Below, piece by piece: positions 16,592 through 25,010 of a stretch of 64,000 nt of DNA. The stretch lies in NCBI GenBank assembly GCA_022787425.1, contig JALFWB010000003.1:36377-100376 (forward strand). Direction: 5' to 3'. A program made the position numbers and the translations under genes. Source of the stretch: Akkermansia sp. Lineage in GTDB: Bacteria > Verrucomicrobiota > Verrucomicrobiia > Verrucomicrobiales > Akkermansiaceae. The notes under the pieces were generated by a model. It made no database searches. It saw only the letters and a list, made by a program, of their open reading frames with translations, and was not told where the DNA came from. Within the stretch, counting starts at the first letter, position 1. Each line of letters opens with the position of its first letter.

Positions 16592-17902
16592 ATGAATCTC
16601 GACGGCAAAAAAGTAGCAGTTCTCGGTTGCGGCCGCAGCGGCATCAGCGCAGCCAAATTGGCGCTTGCCCGCGGTGCGGCGCAGGTGTGTATCTTCGATT
16701 CCTCCCCCACGGCGGTGTGTCAGGACACCACCCTACCCTTCTGCGCCGGAGCCGGGGCGGAGGATGCGCAGGCCTTCGGGGCGGACTTGGTCGTCATCTC
16801 CCCGGGTATTGAGGCCGATATCGCGTGGTCCCAGGCCTTCTGCTGCGCCGGTGCACCCATCATCGGAGAGACGGAGCTGGCCTTCTCCTACTACACCGGT
16901 CGTATCATCGCCATCACAGGCACGAACGGCAAGACGACCACCACGGCCCTCATCGAGCACATTCTGCTGCATGCCGGCAAGAAAGCCAAGGCCTGCGGCA
17001 ACTACGGTTACCCGCTCTCCGAGCTGTGCCTAATGCCGGAGCAGCCGGAGTTTGCCGTACTGGAGGTCTCATCCTTCCAGATGGAAACTATCGTCTCTTT
17101 CAAACCCGAGGTGGCCATTTGGCTGAACTTTGCACCCGACCACATGGACCGCTATCGCCGTGTGGAGGACTACTACGAAGCCAAGAAACGTATCTTCGAG
17201 AACATGGACAGCGACCAAATCGCCATTGTCCGTGTGGGTGAAAAGCTGCCCGGACTTCGCCCCCGTCGGGTGGAGTTCTCCGCCTTCTCCGGAGCCGGCC
17301 AACTGCGCTACGAGAACGGTTGCATCATGGAAGCCGGCGAGGTGGTGATGCCCCTGCGCGGCACGGCCATGGAGCAGGCGCATAATGCGGAAAACGTGAT
17401 GGCCGCCACCTTGGCCTGCCGTGTTGTAGGCATACCGGATGCCGTCATCGCCGAGGCCGTGCACAGCTTCTGTCCCCCCGGGCACCGCTGCGAAACCGTT
17501 GCGGAAATCGATGGCGTGCTGTGGCTCAATGACTCCAAGAGCACCAACCTGCACTCCACCGAGGCCGCCGTGCGCTCCCAGACACGCCCCGTGGTGCTCA
17601 TCGCCGGCGGCAAGGACAAGGGGCTGAGCTATGAGCCCATCAACCCCATGCTGAAGGAAAAAGCCGTGCTCTGCATTGTTTTCGGGCAAATTGCCGACCA
17701 ACTGGAACAAACGTTCTCCCCCGTCTGCCGCACCATCAAGGTGGAGACTGTGGAGCAGGCTGTGGCCGCTGCAGCTGCCGAAGCCAAGCGCGGGGAGGTC
17801 GTCCTCTTCTCCCCCGGCACCTCTTCCTTTGACCAATTCACCGGCTACGTCCAGCGCGGACAATGCTTCCGCGATGCCGTGCATGCAACTCTTCACCTCT
17901 AA
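16592..17902 (+). CDS. murD: UDP-MurNAc-L-alanine:D-glutamate ligase
   Basis: Cytoplasmic Mur ligase that adds D-glutamate to UDP-MurNAc-L-alanine. The 436 residues fit the family (438 in Escherichia coli). The N-terminal nucleotide domain begins KKVAVLGCGRSGISAA; the ATP loop is ITGTNGKTTTT; LNFAPDHMDRY and NDSKSTNLHSTEAA match conserved ligase motifs, and FSPGTSSFDQF closes the C-terminal domain. It starts 18 bases after mraY; the LysM gene begins 14 bases after its stop. Confidence 0.95.
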   Translation: MNLDGKKVAVLGCGRSGISAAKLALARGAAQVCIFDSSPTAVCQDTTLPFCAGAGAEDAQAFGADLVVISPGIEADIAWSQAFCCAGAPIIGETELAFSYYTGRIIAITGTNGKTTTTALIEHILLHAGKKAKACGNYGYPLSELCLMPEQPEFAVLEVSSFQMETIVSFKPEVAIWLNFAPDHMDRYRRVEDYYEAKKRIFENMDSDQIAIVRVGEKLPGLRPRRVEFSAFSGAGQLRYENGCIMEAGEVVMPLRGTAMEQAHNAENVMAATLACRVVGIPDAVIAEAVHSFCPPGHRCETVAEIDGVLWLNDSKSTNLHSTEAAVRSQTRPVVLIAGGKDKGLSYEPINPMLKEKAVLCIVFGQIADQLEQTFSPVCRTIKVETVEQAVAAAAAEAKRGEVVLFSPGTSSFDQFTGYVQRGQCFRDAVHATLHL

Positions 17903-17916
17903 CCCGCCAACACATC

Positions 17917-18783
17917 ATGAGCAAAAAAACTTCCTCCTCAAGCTTCGACAATTCCAGCCTCGGGCGTCGTCCCGCCAAGCGCACCTTCCTCAGCATCCTG
18001 ACCAGGGTCAAACGCAGCCGCAGTGAACTCGGCATGGTAGTGGATGACCGAAAGAGCTCCTCAGTCATTCGCATCATCAGCGGGTTAGTCTTGGTGCACA
18101 TCGTTCTCATCGGCGGTGTCATCATGCGCGGACACCTTACCAAGTCTACCCGAGTTGCTACGGCTCCGGGCATCACGGCACCGCCGACAGCACCTAAGCC
18201 CGAGACAGCACAGGGGACTGTTCCACAGAACACGGAAAAGGCTCCCACTGCTCCCGCAACCGTGCCGCGCACAACACCGTCGCACATCACGCAACCGGCC
18301 TTCCCGGAGGACGATATTGCCGTAGCCGTTGATGAGGCACCGCCTGCATCCACCGCACAGCCCACGGCTGCGACACCGACAGAAACCACACAGTCCGCTG
18401 CTGAGCCGACCCAACCTGCCGGTACGGTCATGGTGAAATACCGAGTCAAGTCCGGCGAGAGCTGGATCAGCATCGCCCGCGCTCACAATACCACGCAGCA
18501 GGCACTGCGTGCGGCCAACAAGAACGTGCGCATGCTCATGTCCGGATCTTACATTCTCGTGCCCGTCTCGGCGGATTCGGAAGCCGGACGCGCAGCTGCG
18601 GAGCGTCAGGCAGAAATTGCAGCCAACGCGCCCAAGATGCACACCATCAAACGGGGAGAAACCTTGGCGAGGATTGCTCGGCAGTACAAGACTACGACGC
18701 AGCGCCTCATGAAATGGAATAACCTCACCCCCGCAGACACAACCAAGCTCCGCCCCGGGCAGAAAATCAAGGTCTCGGAATAA
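17917..18783 (+). CDS. membrane-anchored protein with two LysM domains
   Basis: A 288-residue bitopic protein. A basic cytoplasmic tail of about 50 residues is followed by one membrane helix (IISGLVLVHIVLIGGVIM, about residues 50-68), a long linker rich in T, P and A (about 75-165), and two C-terminal LysM domains. The first spans about residues 172-220 (YRVKSGESWISIARAHNTT), the second about 236-288 (HTIKRGETLARIARQYKTT). LysM binds peptidoglycan glycan chains, so the protein should reach from the inner membrane to the wall. The start at MSKKTS is preferred over an upstream ATG inside murD. Its location between murD and ftsW, with gaps of 14 and 3 bases, points to a role in septal wall synthesis. 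Confidence 0.88.
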   Translation: MSKKTSSSSFDNSSLGRRPAKRTFLSILTRVKRSRSELGMVVDDRKSSSVIRIISGLVLVHIVLIGGVIMRGHLTKSTRVATAPGITAPPTAPKPETAQGTVPQNTEKAPTAPATVPRTTPSHITQPAFPEDDIAVAVDEAPPASTAQPTAATPTETTQSAAEPTQPAGTVMVKYRVKSGESWISIARAHNTTQQALRAANKNVRMLMSGSYILVPVSADSEAGRAAAERQAEIAANAPKMHTIKRGETLARIARQYKTTTQRLMKWNNLTPADTTKLRPGQKIKVSE

Positions 18784-18786
18784 CTC

Positions 18787-19926
18787 ATGAGCACGCGAGT
18801 CAGCATCATCTGCATCTGGGTTTGCTTCTCCATCCTGCTTGCCTTAGGCATCACGATGGTGGCCAGCACAGGGCCGTGTGCTGTCGTCGGCGAGGGGAAG
18901 AATGCTTTTTCCTTCCTCACCAAACAAGCCTGCTTTGCCGCCACGGGGCTTGCTGCGGCTCTGTTCCTCAGCAAGTTGGATTACCACATCCTCCGCAAGT
19001 GGACAATCCCTCTGTGGTGGCTCTGCACCGTTGCCTTGGCATGTTGCTATCTGCCTAAAATCGGCATGAATCTCAACGGAGAATCTCGCTGGCTCAATCT
19101 GGGATTTTTCACCTTTCAACCGAGTGAGGCTGCCAAGATATGCCTGACCCTCTGCCTGGCAAGTTGGTACACCACCCACCGTGAGATGGCCGGAACATTC
19201 TGGAAAGGCTTTGTGATACCGGGAGCCGCCATCTTCGGACTTCCCCTGGCCCTGATTCTGTTTGAGAAAGACATGGGCACCACAGCCGCTTTGGCCATGA
19301 CGGGGTTTGCGGTCATGTGGGTATCCGGCGTGCGCTGGTGGCTGCTGCTGCTGGCTATTCTTTTGGGGGCCGTTGCGCTCTACCTGATGACAGTGGACAG
19401 CCCCAACCGCATGGAACGTATTTATGCTTGGCGAGATGCCTTTGCCTACCGTCGGCAGACGGGTTGCCAACAGTGGTTCGCCGGGCTTGCCTTTGTCCGA
19501 GGAGGCATCAGCGGTGTGGGGTTGGGTGACGGCATCGGCAAACACGGCAGCATCCCCTTTGCGCACACCGACTTCATCTTCCCCATCGTGGGTGAGGAGC
19601 TCGGTATCGTCGGGGCTCTGGGGGTGGTTCTGTTGTTCACCTTCATGACGGTTTCCGGCATTATTCTCGCATTACAGATAACAGACACCTTCGGACGTCT
19701 GTTTGCCATCGGCCTGATCAACACCATCTTCTGGCCCGCCGTGCTCAACATGATGGTCACCACCTCCATTCTTCCCAACTCCGGGCTTCCGCTTCCCTTC
19801 ATCAGCTACGGTGGCACCAACCTTCTGTTCACCATCGCAGCCATCGGTCTCCTCACCAGTATTCAACGTTTCACACCAACGGAGCAGCAGATGTACGTTC
19901 CGCTGCGACGGCGAGATCATACCTAA
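18787..19926 (+). CDS. ftsW: septal peptidoglycan polymerase FtsW (SEDS family)
   Basis: A 379-residue polytopic membrane protein of the SEDS family, the glycan polymerase that works with FtsI at the septum. About ten hydrophobic helices are visible. Diagnostic pieces are FQPSEAAKI, FEKDMGTTAAL, the loop with FPIVGEELG, and the C-terminal PFISYGGTNLL. It begins 3 bases after the LysM gene and lies 11 bases before murG, all compatible with a single polycistronic message. Confidence 0.94.
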   Translation: MSTRVSIICIWVCFSILLALGITMVASTGPCAVVGEGKNAFSFLTKQACFAATGLAAALFLSKLDYHILRKWTIPLWWLCTVALACCYLPKIGMNLNGESRWLNLGFFTFQPSEAAKICLTLCLASWYTTHREMAGTFWKGFVIPGAAIFGLPLALILFEKDMGTTAALAMTGFAVMWVSGVRWWLLLLAILLGAVALYLMTVDSPNRMERIYAWRDAFAYRRQTGCQQWFAGLAFVRGGISGVGLGDGIGKHGSIPFAHTDFIFPIVGEELGIVGALGVVLLFTFMTVSGIILALQITDTFGRLFAIGLINTIFWPAVLNMMVTTSILPNSGLPLPFISYGGTNLLFTIAAIGLLTSIQRFTPTEQQMYVPLRRRDHT

Positions 19927-19937
19927 CCTTCTCTCTC

Positions 19938-21023
19938 ATGAGTCACAGAAACCAGAACATCGTTATAGCCTGCGGCGGCACGGGCGGGCACCTTTTCCCC
20001 GGCATTGCCGTTGCGCAGCAGCTCAAAGCCTTGGGACACAACCCGGTGCTGTTAATTTCTCTCAAGGAGGTGGATGCCGATGCCTCCCGAAAATACGGTG
20101 ATTTAGAGTTCCACACAGTGCCTGCCATCGCCAAGCCGCCGCTTCTCTCTCTGCGTATGCCGGCCTTTCTTTGGAAGCTGGTCTCTACTTATTTCACCTG
20201 CAAGCGCATCATCCGCCGCTGCAAGGCTGAGGCGGTGCTGGGCATGGGGGGCTTCACGTCTCTGCCACCGGTCCGAGCGGGGCATGCCTTGGGGCTGCGC
20301 ACCTATGTGCACGACTCAAACGCCCTGCCGGGTAAAGCCAACCGCATGACGGCACGTTGGTGTACGGGGGTGTTGCTGGGCATGGAGGAGGCGCAGCATT
20401 ACTTTCCGGGCAGCCACTGCACCGTTGTAGGCACGCCTGTACGCGATGAGCTCGCGCACCTGCCCTCCCGTGAGGAAGCTCGCGAGCGACTCGGTATTCC
20501 TCAAGACAAAACTGTTATTTTGGTAACAGGCGGAAGCCAGGGAGCGCGCAATCTCAACACACTTCTGGTAGAGGCAGCCAAGGCAGACCCGGAGGTCTTC
20601 TACCTCGTCATCGCAGGTCGTTTCGACTTCCCCCGTGTAGCCACTTTGGCCCAGGATGCGCCCAATGTGCACGTCATCGGGTTCTGCAACGACATGCCGG
20701 CAGCCTACGCCGCTGCGGACGGAGTTATCGCCCGCTCCGGAGCCTCAACGCTCACGGAGCTCTCTGTCATCGGCAAGGCCTGTATGCTGGTTCCCTTCCC
20801 CTACGCCGCAGATGACCACCAGACTCACAACGCACGGGTATTCACCTCCCGTGGGGCGGCTGTCATGTGGCAGCAGTCGGAGCTTACCACGGAGAAGGTG
20901 CACTCCTTTGTTCATGAGATGGTCATGCGGCCGAGCGTTCGCGAGGAGATGGAGCGCGCCATGCGCGAGTTGTCGCGTCCGAACGCGGCAGCGGACATCG
21001 CAAAGGCAATCAGCGGGGAGTAG
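19938..21023 (+). CDS. murG: undecaprenyl-PP-MurNAc-pentapeptide N-acetylglucosaminyltransferase
   Basis: Peripheral inner-membrane glycosyltransferase (GT28) that converts lipid I to lipid II. The 361 residues are typical. The N-terminal glycine-rich loop CGGTGGHLFPGIAVAQQL, the second loop VTGGSQGARNLN and the UDP-GlcNAc-binding region RSGASTLTELSVIGKACMLVPFP are all present. The cluster order mraY-murD-(LysM)-ftsW-murG is conserved, but murC, murB, ddl, ftsQ, ftsA and ftsZ do not follow; an L,D-transpeptidase gene starts 4 bases later instead. Confidence 0.96.
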   Translation: MSHRNQNIVIACGGTGGHLFPGIAVAQQLKALGHNPVLLISLKEVDADASRKYGDLEFHTVPAIAKPPLLSLRMPAFLWKLVSTYFTCKRIIRRCKAEAVLGMGGFTSLPPVRAGHALGLRTYVHDSNALPGKANRMTARWCTGVLLGMEEAQHYFPGSHCTVVGTPVRDELAHLPSREEARERLGIPQDKTVILVTGGSQGARNLNTLLVEAAKADPEVFYLVIAGRFDFPRVATLAQDAPNVHVIGFCNDMPAAYAAADGVIARSGASTLTELSVIGKACMLVPFPYAADDHQTHNARVFTSRGAAVMWQQSELTTEKVHSFVHEMVMRPSVREEMERAMRELSRPNAAADIAKAISGE

Positions 21024-21027
21024 GCTC

Positions 21028-21465
21028 ATGCCGGAAATCCGCATCAACCTGGCTGAGCAGCGACTGACCCTGCACGGGGGCAGCCGGCCATTCTCCGCTG
21101 TCATCTCCTCGGGAGCTGCGGGAATAGGCTTCACCCCCGGCAGTGGATGCACCCCCACAGGGCGCTTCCGCATCTGCAGTCGGCATGGAATCGGTGCCCC
21201 GCTCCGCACGGTGTTCCGCGCCAGACTGCCCATCGGGTTGTATGAGCATCAGCAGGGGGACTGCATCCTCTCCCGCATCCTGTGCCTGGATGGGTTAGAC
21301 GCCGAGAATGCCAACACACGGGATCGCTATATCTACATACACGGCACCCCCGACACAGAGCACCTGGGAAGCCCGGTCTCCGCAGGTTGTATCCGCTTGG
21401 CACCGGAGGACATGGTGCAGCTTTTCGAGATGACCCCGCTGGGGACGCTTGTTTTTATTTCCTGA
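21028..21465 (+). CDS. L,D-transpeptidase (YkuD domain) without a visible signal peptide
   Basis: A 145-residue protein that is essentially a bare YkuD catalytic domain. The catalytic region is visible: the histidine in YIYIHGTPD and the SAGCIRL motif with the nucleophilic cysteine. These enzymes form 3-3 cross-links or attach proteins to peptidoglycan using meso-DAP stems. Two things are odd. No signal peptide or membrane helix is seen with the chosen start (MPEIRINLAEQRL), although substrates are periplasmic; and it takes the place in the cluster where murC/murB usually stand. Longer in-frame starts only read into murG. Its stop overlaps the convergent GT2 gene by 11 bases. Confidence 0.85.
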   Translation: MPEIRINLAEQRLTLHGGSRPFSAVISSGAAGIGFTPGSGCTPTGRFRICSRHGIGAPLRTVFRARLPIGLYEHQQGDCILSRILCLDGLDAENANTRDRYIYIHGTPDTEHLGSPVSAGCIRLAPEDMVQLFEMTPLGTLVFIS

Positions 21466-22492
21466 GAAAGCGCGCGGCCAGGGCGTAGGCCAAGGGACAA
21501 CTGACCCGCAGTGCCCACGGCAGCTTGCGCCACCAAGATCCGGCGATTCGGGCATCCGCTATGCGCTCCTTCCACGGCTTCTGCCAAAACAGAGCCTGTC
21601 GCCGCAGTTCGGCAAATCGGGCACGGAAATACCGCAGTAAATCCTCGCAATCCGGGTGATCGTGGGTGTAGGCCTCCAACTCTCTCAGGATGGGCTCGTG
21701 GCACGGAATCCCCCGCCGATAATAATCCCGTGCCGCGGCATCTGCCCGCAGGTAATCCCGCACCGAGCGGCAACGTGTACGATCGGAGGAAATGTTGGCC
21801 GCATGCCGCCTGTAATAAATCATCACGCCGTTGCTTACGATGACAAAGCGTCCGAGCAGCAGGGCGCGTGTTGCAAACATCGTATCATCCAGCACGGCAC
21901 ACTCCGCCGGCAGGTCGCCGAATATCTCAAAAACGCTTCGGTGCATTGCCATCATGCAGCCCCACCATTCCAGCCACCCCGGCTTACCTTCCGCAAAATC
22001 ATGTCGGTCAGCAACGCGGTACTCCAAAGCCGTCTCTGCCGGGTTCTGTACCGCTGACGGCTCGTCTTCAAATGGAATAAGGCACCCGGAGACAGCCATG
22101 ACCCCGGGGTGTTTCATGATGGCCAGCCCCGTCAGGCGGGCGCGGTCAGGGTGCATCACATCGTCACCGTCCACGCGCATAAACCAATCGCCGCGTGCCA
22201 AATGCACCGCCGTATTCATATTCACCGCCACACGTCCGTTCGTCGGACAACGGTGCGTAACAATCCGGTACGGCCCCCTGTAGGCAGCCGCGATGCGCTC
22301 AATGATCTCGAAGCTCGCATCATCGGAGCAGTCATCGCAGCATATCACCTCCAACTGCCCGGGGTAAGGCATAGCCAGAATAGACTCCAAGCAGGCCCCG
22401 ATATATTCCTGCTGATTGTGGCTCATCATCAGTACGCTGATGAAGGGCCAAGTCCCGGCAGGTGGGCTCACTTCTTCTCCCGCGTCATCCAT
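21455..22492 (-). CDS. family 2 glycosyltransferase
   Basis: A 345-residue GT-A fold glycosyltransferase. It opens with PFISVLMMSHNQQEYIGACLESIL, the standard GT2 entry, followed by VICCDDCSDD (nucleotide-binding aspartates), RGDWFMRVDGDDVMHP (DXD-like metal site) and a later LDDTMFATRALL. It probably adds a sugar to a surface polysaccharide or lipooligosaccharide; donor and acceptor are unknown. The basic, aromatic C-terminal tail with a short hydrophobic stretch may touch the membrane. The start overlaps the end of the dedA gene by 25 bases, so the two form one minus-strand unit. A start a few codons downstream is possible. Confidence 0.87.
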   Translation of the reverse strand: MDDAGEEVSPPAGTWPFISVLMMSHNQQEYIGACLESILAMPYPGQLEVICCDDCSDDASFEIIERIAAAYRGPYRIVTHRCPTNGRVAVNMNTAVHLARGDWFMRVDGDDVMHPDRARLTGLAIMKHPGVMAVSGCLIPFEDEPSAVQNPAETALEYRVADRHDFAEGKPGWLEWWGCMMAMHRSVFEIFGDLPAECAVLDDTMFATRALLLGRFVIVSNGVMIYYRRHAANISSDRTRCRSVRDYLRADAAARDYYRRGIPCHEPILRELEAYTHDHPDCEDLLRYFRARFAELRRQALFWQKPWKERIADARIAGSWWRKLPWALRVSCPLAYALAARFLRK

Positions 22493-23103
22493 TTCATCAG
22501 CGCATACAGAGCCGCGAGCAGCAGTACACCCAGCACCACCAGATGACTCTCCGCCTTCACGGCATTCAGCAGCCCCTCGGGGTCGTTCAGAATCCCCGGG
22601 TGTTCCTTGCCCACCTTATTCCCGAACCAAGCCAAGACCGCAGACCAGATACCGGAGCCAATGAAGGTTGCCAAGCTGAAGGTCAAGAAGGGAACCTTAC
22701 TGATACCGGCGGGAATGGAAATCAGGTGCCGCACCACCGGCAGGAAGCGCGCAAAGAAAATCCCCATGGTCGAGTACCGCTGCATGAAGGCTTCCGCCTT
22801 CTCCACCTTGTGCGGCGGCAGCAGAAAGTATTTACCATAGCGATGGATGAAGGGCCGCCCCAACCACAAGGAAAGGCCGTACATGATGCAGGAGCCCACA
22901 TACGCACCGACGGTACCGGCCAGCACCACGCCCCAGAAGCTCATGTCACTCCCCTCCTGCGCGGCCATAATGGCGGCCGGTGGCACAACAATCTCACTCG
23001 GCACAGGCAGCACCGTACTCTCCATCGCCATCAGCGACATCACTCCCCAATAACCCCAATCCACAACCCACTGCATCCATTCCTGTATCAGTTCATGTAT
23101 CAT
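22468..23103 (-). CDS. DedA family membrane protein
   Basis: A 211-residue inner-membrane protein of the DedA (SNARE-associated/VTT) superfamily, whose members flip or transport phospholipids or undecaprenyl phosphate and help maintain membrane potential. Signatures are ESTVLPVPSEIVVPPAA, the glycine-rich GTVGAYVGSCIMYGLSLWLGR, FFARFLPVVRHLISIPAGIS and a last helix at about residues 185-205. The start is placed at MIHELIQEW; a longer frame to 23307 would read across the lpxB promoter and into lpxB and adds nothing typical of the family. Its -10 box lies 9 bases before the ATG. It is back-to-back with lpxB. Confidence 0.9.
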   Translation of the reverse strand: MIHELIQEWMQWVVDWGYWGVMSLMAMESTVLPVPSEIVVPPAAIMAAQEGSDMSFWGVVLAGTVGAYVGSCIMYGLSLWLGRPFIHRYGKYFLLPPHKVEKAEAFMQRYSTMGIFFARFLPVVRHLISIPAGISKVPFLTFSLATFIGSGIWSAVLAWFGNKVGKEHPGILNDPEGLLNAVKAESHLVVLGVLLLAALYALMKWMTREKK

Positions 23104-23112
23104 CTCGCACCA

Positions 23113-23141
23113 AGAATACAGGATTCCTCCCCTCTTGAAAA
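23113..23141 (-). promoter_or_regulatory. possible promoter of dedA
   Basis: On the minus strand TTTTCA (23136-23141), a 17-base spacer, then TATTCT (23113-23118). The ATG follows after only 9 bases. Confidence 0.4.
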
Positions 23142-23149
23142 GTCTTTTC

Positions 23150-23178
23150 TTGCGGACTGACTCGTTCCGTGGTATGAT
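23150..23178 (+). promoter_or_regulatory. promoter of lpxB, predicted leaderless
   Basis: TTGCGG (23150-23155), a 17-base spacer, then TATGAT (23173-23178). Only 6 bases separate the -10 box from the lpxB ATG, so transcription should start on or next to the start codon. Confidence 0.6.
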
Positions 23179-23184
23179 TCCGCC

Positions 23185-24315
23185 ATGAAGTTGTACATCG
23201 TTGCAGGTGAGAAGAGTGGAGACAAGCAGGGTGCTCTGGTCATTCAGGAGCTCCTCCTCCGCTGCCCTTCTCTCTCCGTGGCAGGGCTCGGCGGTTCGCA
23301 GATGCACGCGCTCGCTCCGGATGTGGAGGACTGGGCGGAGCGCGCCGGGGTCATCGGGGTGGTCGATGTTCTCAAGCAGGCCGGGTTCTTCCTGCGAAAG
23401 CTGCGAGAGACGGAGGAGGCCATCGTGGCCATGCAGCCGGACTGCCTCCTACTCATTGACTACCCCGGCTTCAACCAGCGTCTGCTGGAGCGTGTGCGCC
23501 GCCGCTGCCCTTCCCTGCGCATCGTCTATTTCATTGCCCCGATGGTCTGGGCGTGGCATCGCAGCCGTGCATACCGTCTCGCGCGTTTCTTGGACCTCAT
23601 GCTCTGCACCTTCCCCTTTGAGAAGCCGATTTTCGAGGACGCCCACCTGCGCACGGAGTTTGTCGGGCATCCGCTCGTGGATGATATTCTTGCCAACCGC
23701 CGCACCGATGTGCGGGAGCCGGGGCTCATCGGTCTCTTCCCGGGCAGCCGCCGGAGGGAGGTTGACCGCCACTTCCCCGTCCTGCTCGAGGTGGTGAAGG
23801 CCTGCCGCAGCCTGCACCCGGAGCGCCGGTTCATGACGTCCGCCTCCTCCCCTGCACTGGCGGCGGACATGGAACGCATGGCTCGGGAGGCCGGGGTTGC
23901 ACCGGAGGAGGTCAACATCACGCCGGGGCTCTACCACGACCTGATGGACCGGGCGGAGGCCGCCTTGGTGGCGTCCGGCACGGCCACACTGGAAGCAGCA
24001 CTGCACGAGCTGCCTCATGCGCTCATCTACAAAACAGCCTGGGGTACTTATTTCCTCGCACGTCTCGTGCTCACCGGTAACATCCGCTTCATCGGCATGG
24101 TGAATATCCTAGCCGATGCACCTGTCACGAAAGAGCTCATCCAGCAGGATTTCAACGTTGAGAACTGTTTGGCCGAGCTGGACCTTCTCACCTCACCGGA
24201 GTACAAGCCGCGCATTTTGGCCAACATGGCGGCTTCCGTGGCGAGGCTGGGACACGGACATTCCGCTGCCAAGGCAGCCGAGGCCATTCTGCAGCTACTG
24301 TCAGAGCCGCGCTAA
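23185..24315 (+). CDS. lpxB: lipid-A-disaccharide synthase
   Basis: GT19 enzyme that joins UDP-2,3-diacylglucosamine and lipid X to form the lipid A disaccharide, acting at the inner membrane face. The 376 residues match the family. Visible are the N-terminal VAGEKSGDKQGA, the LLIDYPGFNQRLLE motif, FIAPMVWAWHRSR, FEKPIFED, FVGHPLVDD and the glycine/serine region GLFPGSRRREVDRH. It shows the organism makes lipopolysaccharide. It is transcribed divergently from dedA and converges on the HAD phosphatase with a 4-base overlap. Confidence 0.95.
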   Translation: MKLYIVAGEKSGDKQGALVIQELLLRCPSLSVAGLGGSQMHALAPDVEDWAERAGVIGVVDVLKQAGFFLRKLRETEEAIVAMQPDCLLLIDYPGFNQRLLERVRRRCPSLRIVYFIAPMVWAWHRSRAYRLARFLDLMLCTFPFEKPIFEDAHLRTEFVGHPLVDDILANRRTDVREPGLIGLFPGSRRREVDRHFPVLLEVVKACRSLHPERRFMTSASSPALAADMERMAREAGVAPEEVNITPGLYHDLMDRAEAALVASGTATLEAALHELPHALIYKTAWGTYFLARLVLTGNIRFIGMVNILADAPVTKELIQQDFNVENCLAELDLLTSPEYKPRILANMAASVARLGHGHSAAKAAEAILQLLSEPR

Positions 24316-25010
24316 TACGGCAGGCCGAGCAGTGCAGCTAGGGCTACGCGCCGCCGGGGGTAGGGCGGCGTCTTGATAACGTCCGCCCCCGGGCAAGCCG
24401 AGAGCAGCTTGGGGGAGGGATTGACCAGCACCGCGCGGGAGCAGATGGACAGCATGGGTAGGTCGGCCGTGCTGTCCGTGTAACCATAATCCGCCCGGGT
24501 AATACCCTTCTCCGCCAATCTCAGCAGCTTGTTCTCACCCTTGTTATTACCGGGTGCAGGGATGGTCGGTGCAAAGGGCACACGCTCAAAAGGCTCAAAA
24601 GGTGTCCCAATGACCTCATCAAAACCGAGGGCGCGTCCGAAGGGGCGGGTCCACCACTCCGGGGAAGCCGAGCAGAGCACCGTTCGATCCCCGGCCAACT
24701 GATGCGCGCGGAGTCGGGCCAGCACCTCCGGAAAGGTGGCGGGGAGAAGCTCCATCTGTACGAAAGCCTCGCACTCCTCCCGCAGTTGCTCAACCGGCAT
24801 GCACCAGGCATAGCACAGGAAAATGCGCTTCATCTGCTCCGTGTTCAGCACATGAAGGGCACGGAGGATGCCGCAGGGCAGGACAGCCCCCAAGTACAGG
24901 CGGCGCAGTCCGTGCCGCCTCAGCACCCACCCGGCAAACCGCAGCTGCGAGTCCACCGGAAACAGGGTCCCATCCATGTCGAACAGGGCAACTTTCCGCT
25001 CACCGCTCAT
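24312..25010 (-). CDS. HAD-IB family phosphatase
   Basis: A 232-residue haloacid dehalogenase-superfamily phosphatase. Motif I is ALFDMDGTLFPVDS with the nucleophilic aspartate; motif II is TVLCSASPEWW; motif III/IV are NNKGENKLLRL and YGYTDSTADLPML. The alpha-helical cap between motifs I and II fits subfamily IB (SerB-like, or phosphatidylglycerophosphatase-like). The substrate is not determined. The start at MSGERKVAL is chosen because it overlaps the rhomboid stop codon as ATGA; an earlier ATG would overlap by 46 bases. It is therefore coupled to the rhomboid gene. Confidence 0.88.
   Translation of the reverse strand: MSGERKVALFDMDGTLFPVDSQLRFAGWVLRRHGLRRLYLGAVLPCGILRALHVLNTEQMKRIFLCYAWCMPVEQLREECEAFVQMELLPATFPEVLARLRAHQLAGDRTVLCSASPEWWTRPFGRALGFDEVIGTPFEPFERVPFAPTIPAPGNNKGENKLLRLAEKGITRADYGYTDSTADLPMLSICSRAVLVNPSPKLLSACPGADVIKTPPYPRRRVALAALLGLPY

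Noticed and set aside
23104..23307. Longer DedA start at 23307
   Set aside because: It would read across both divergent promoters and into lpxB, and the added 68 residues have no membrane or DedA features.
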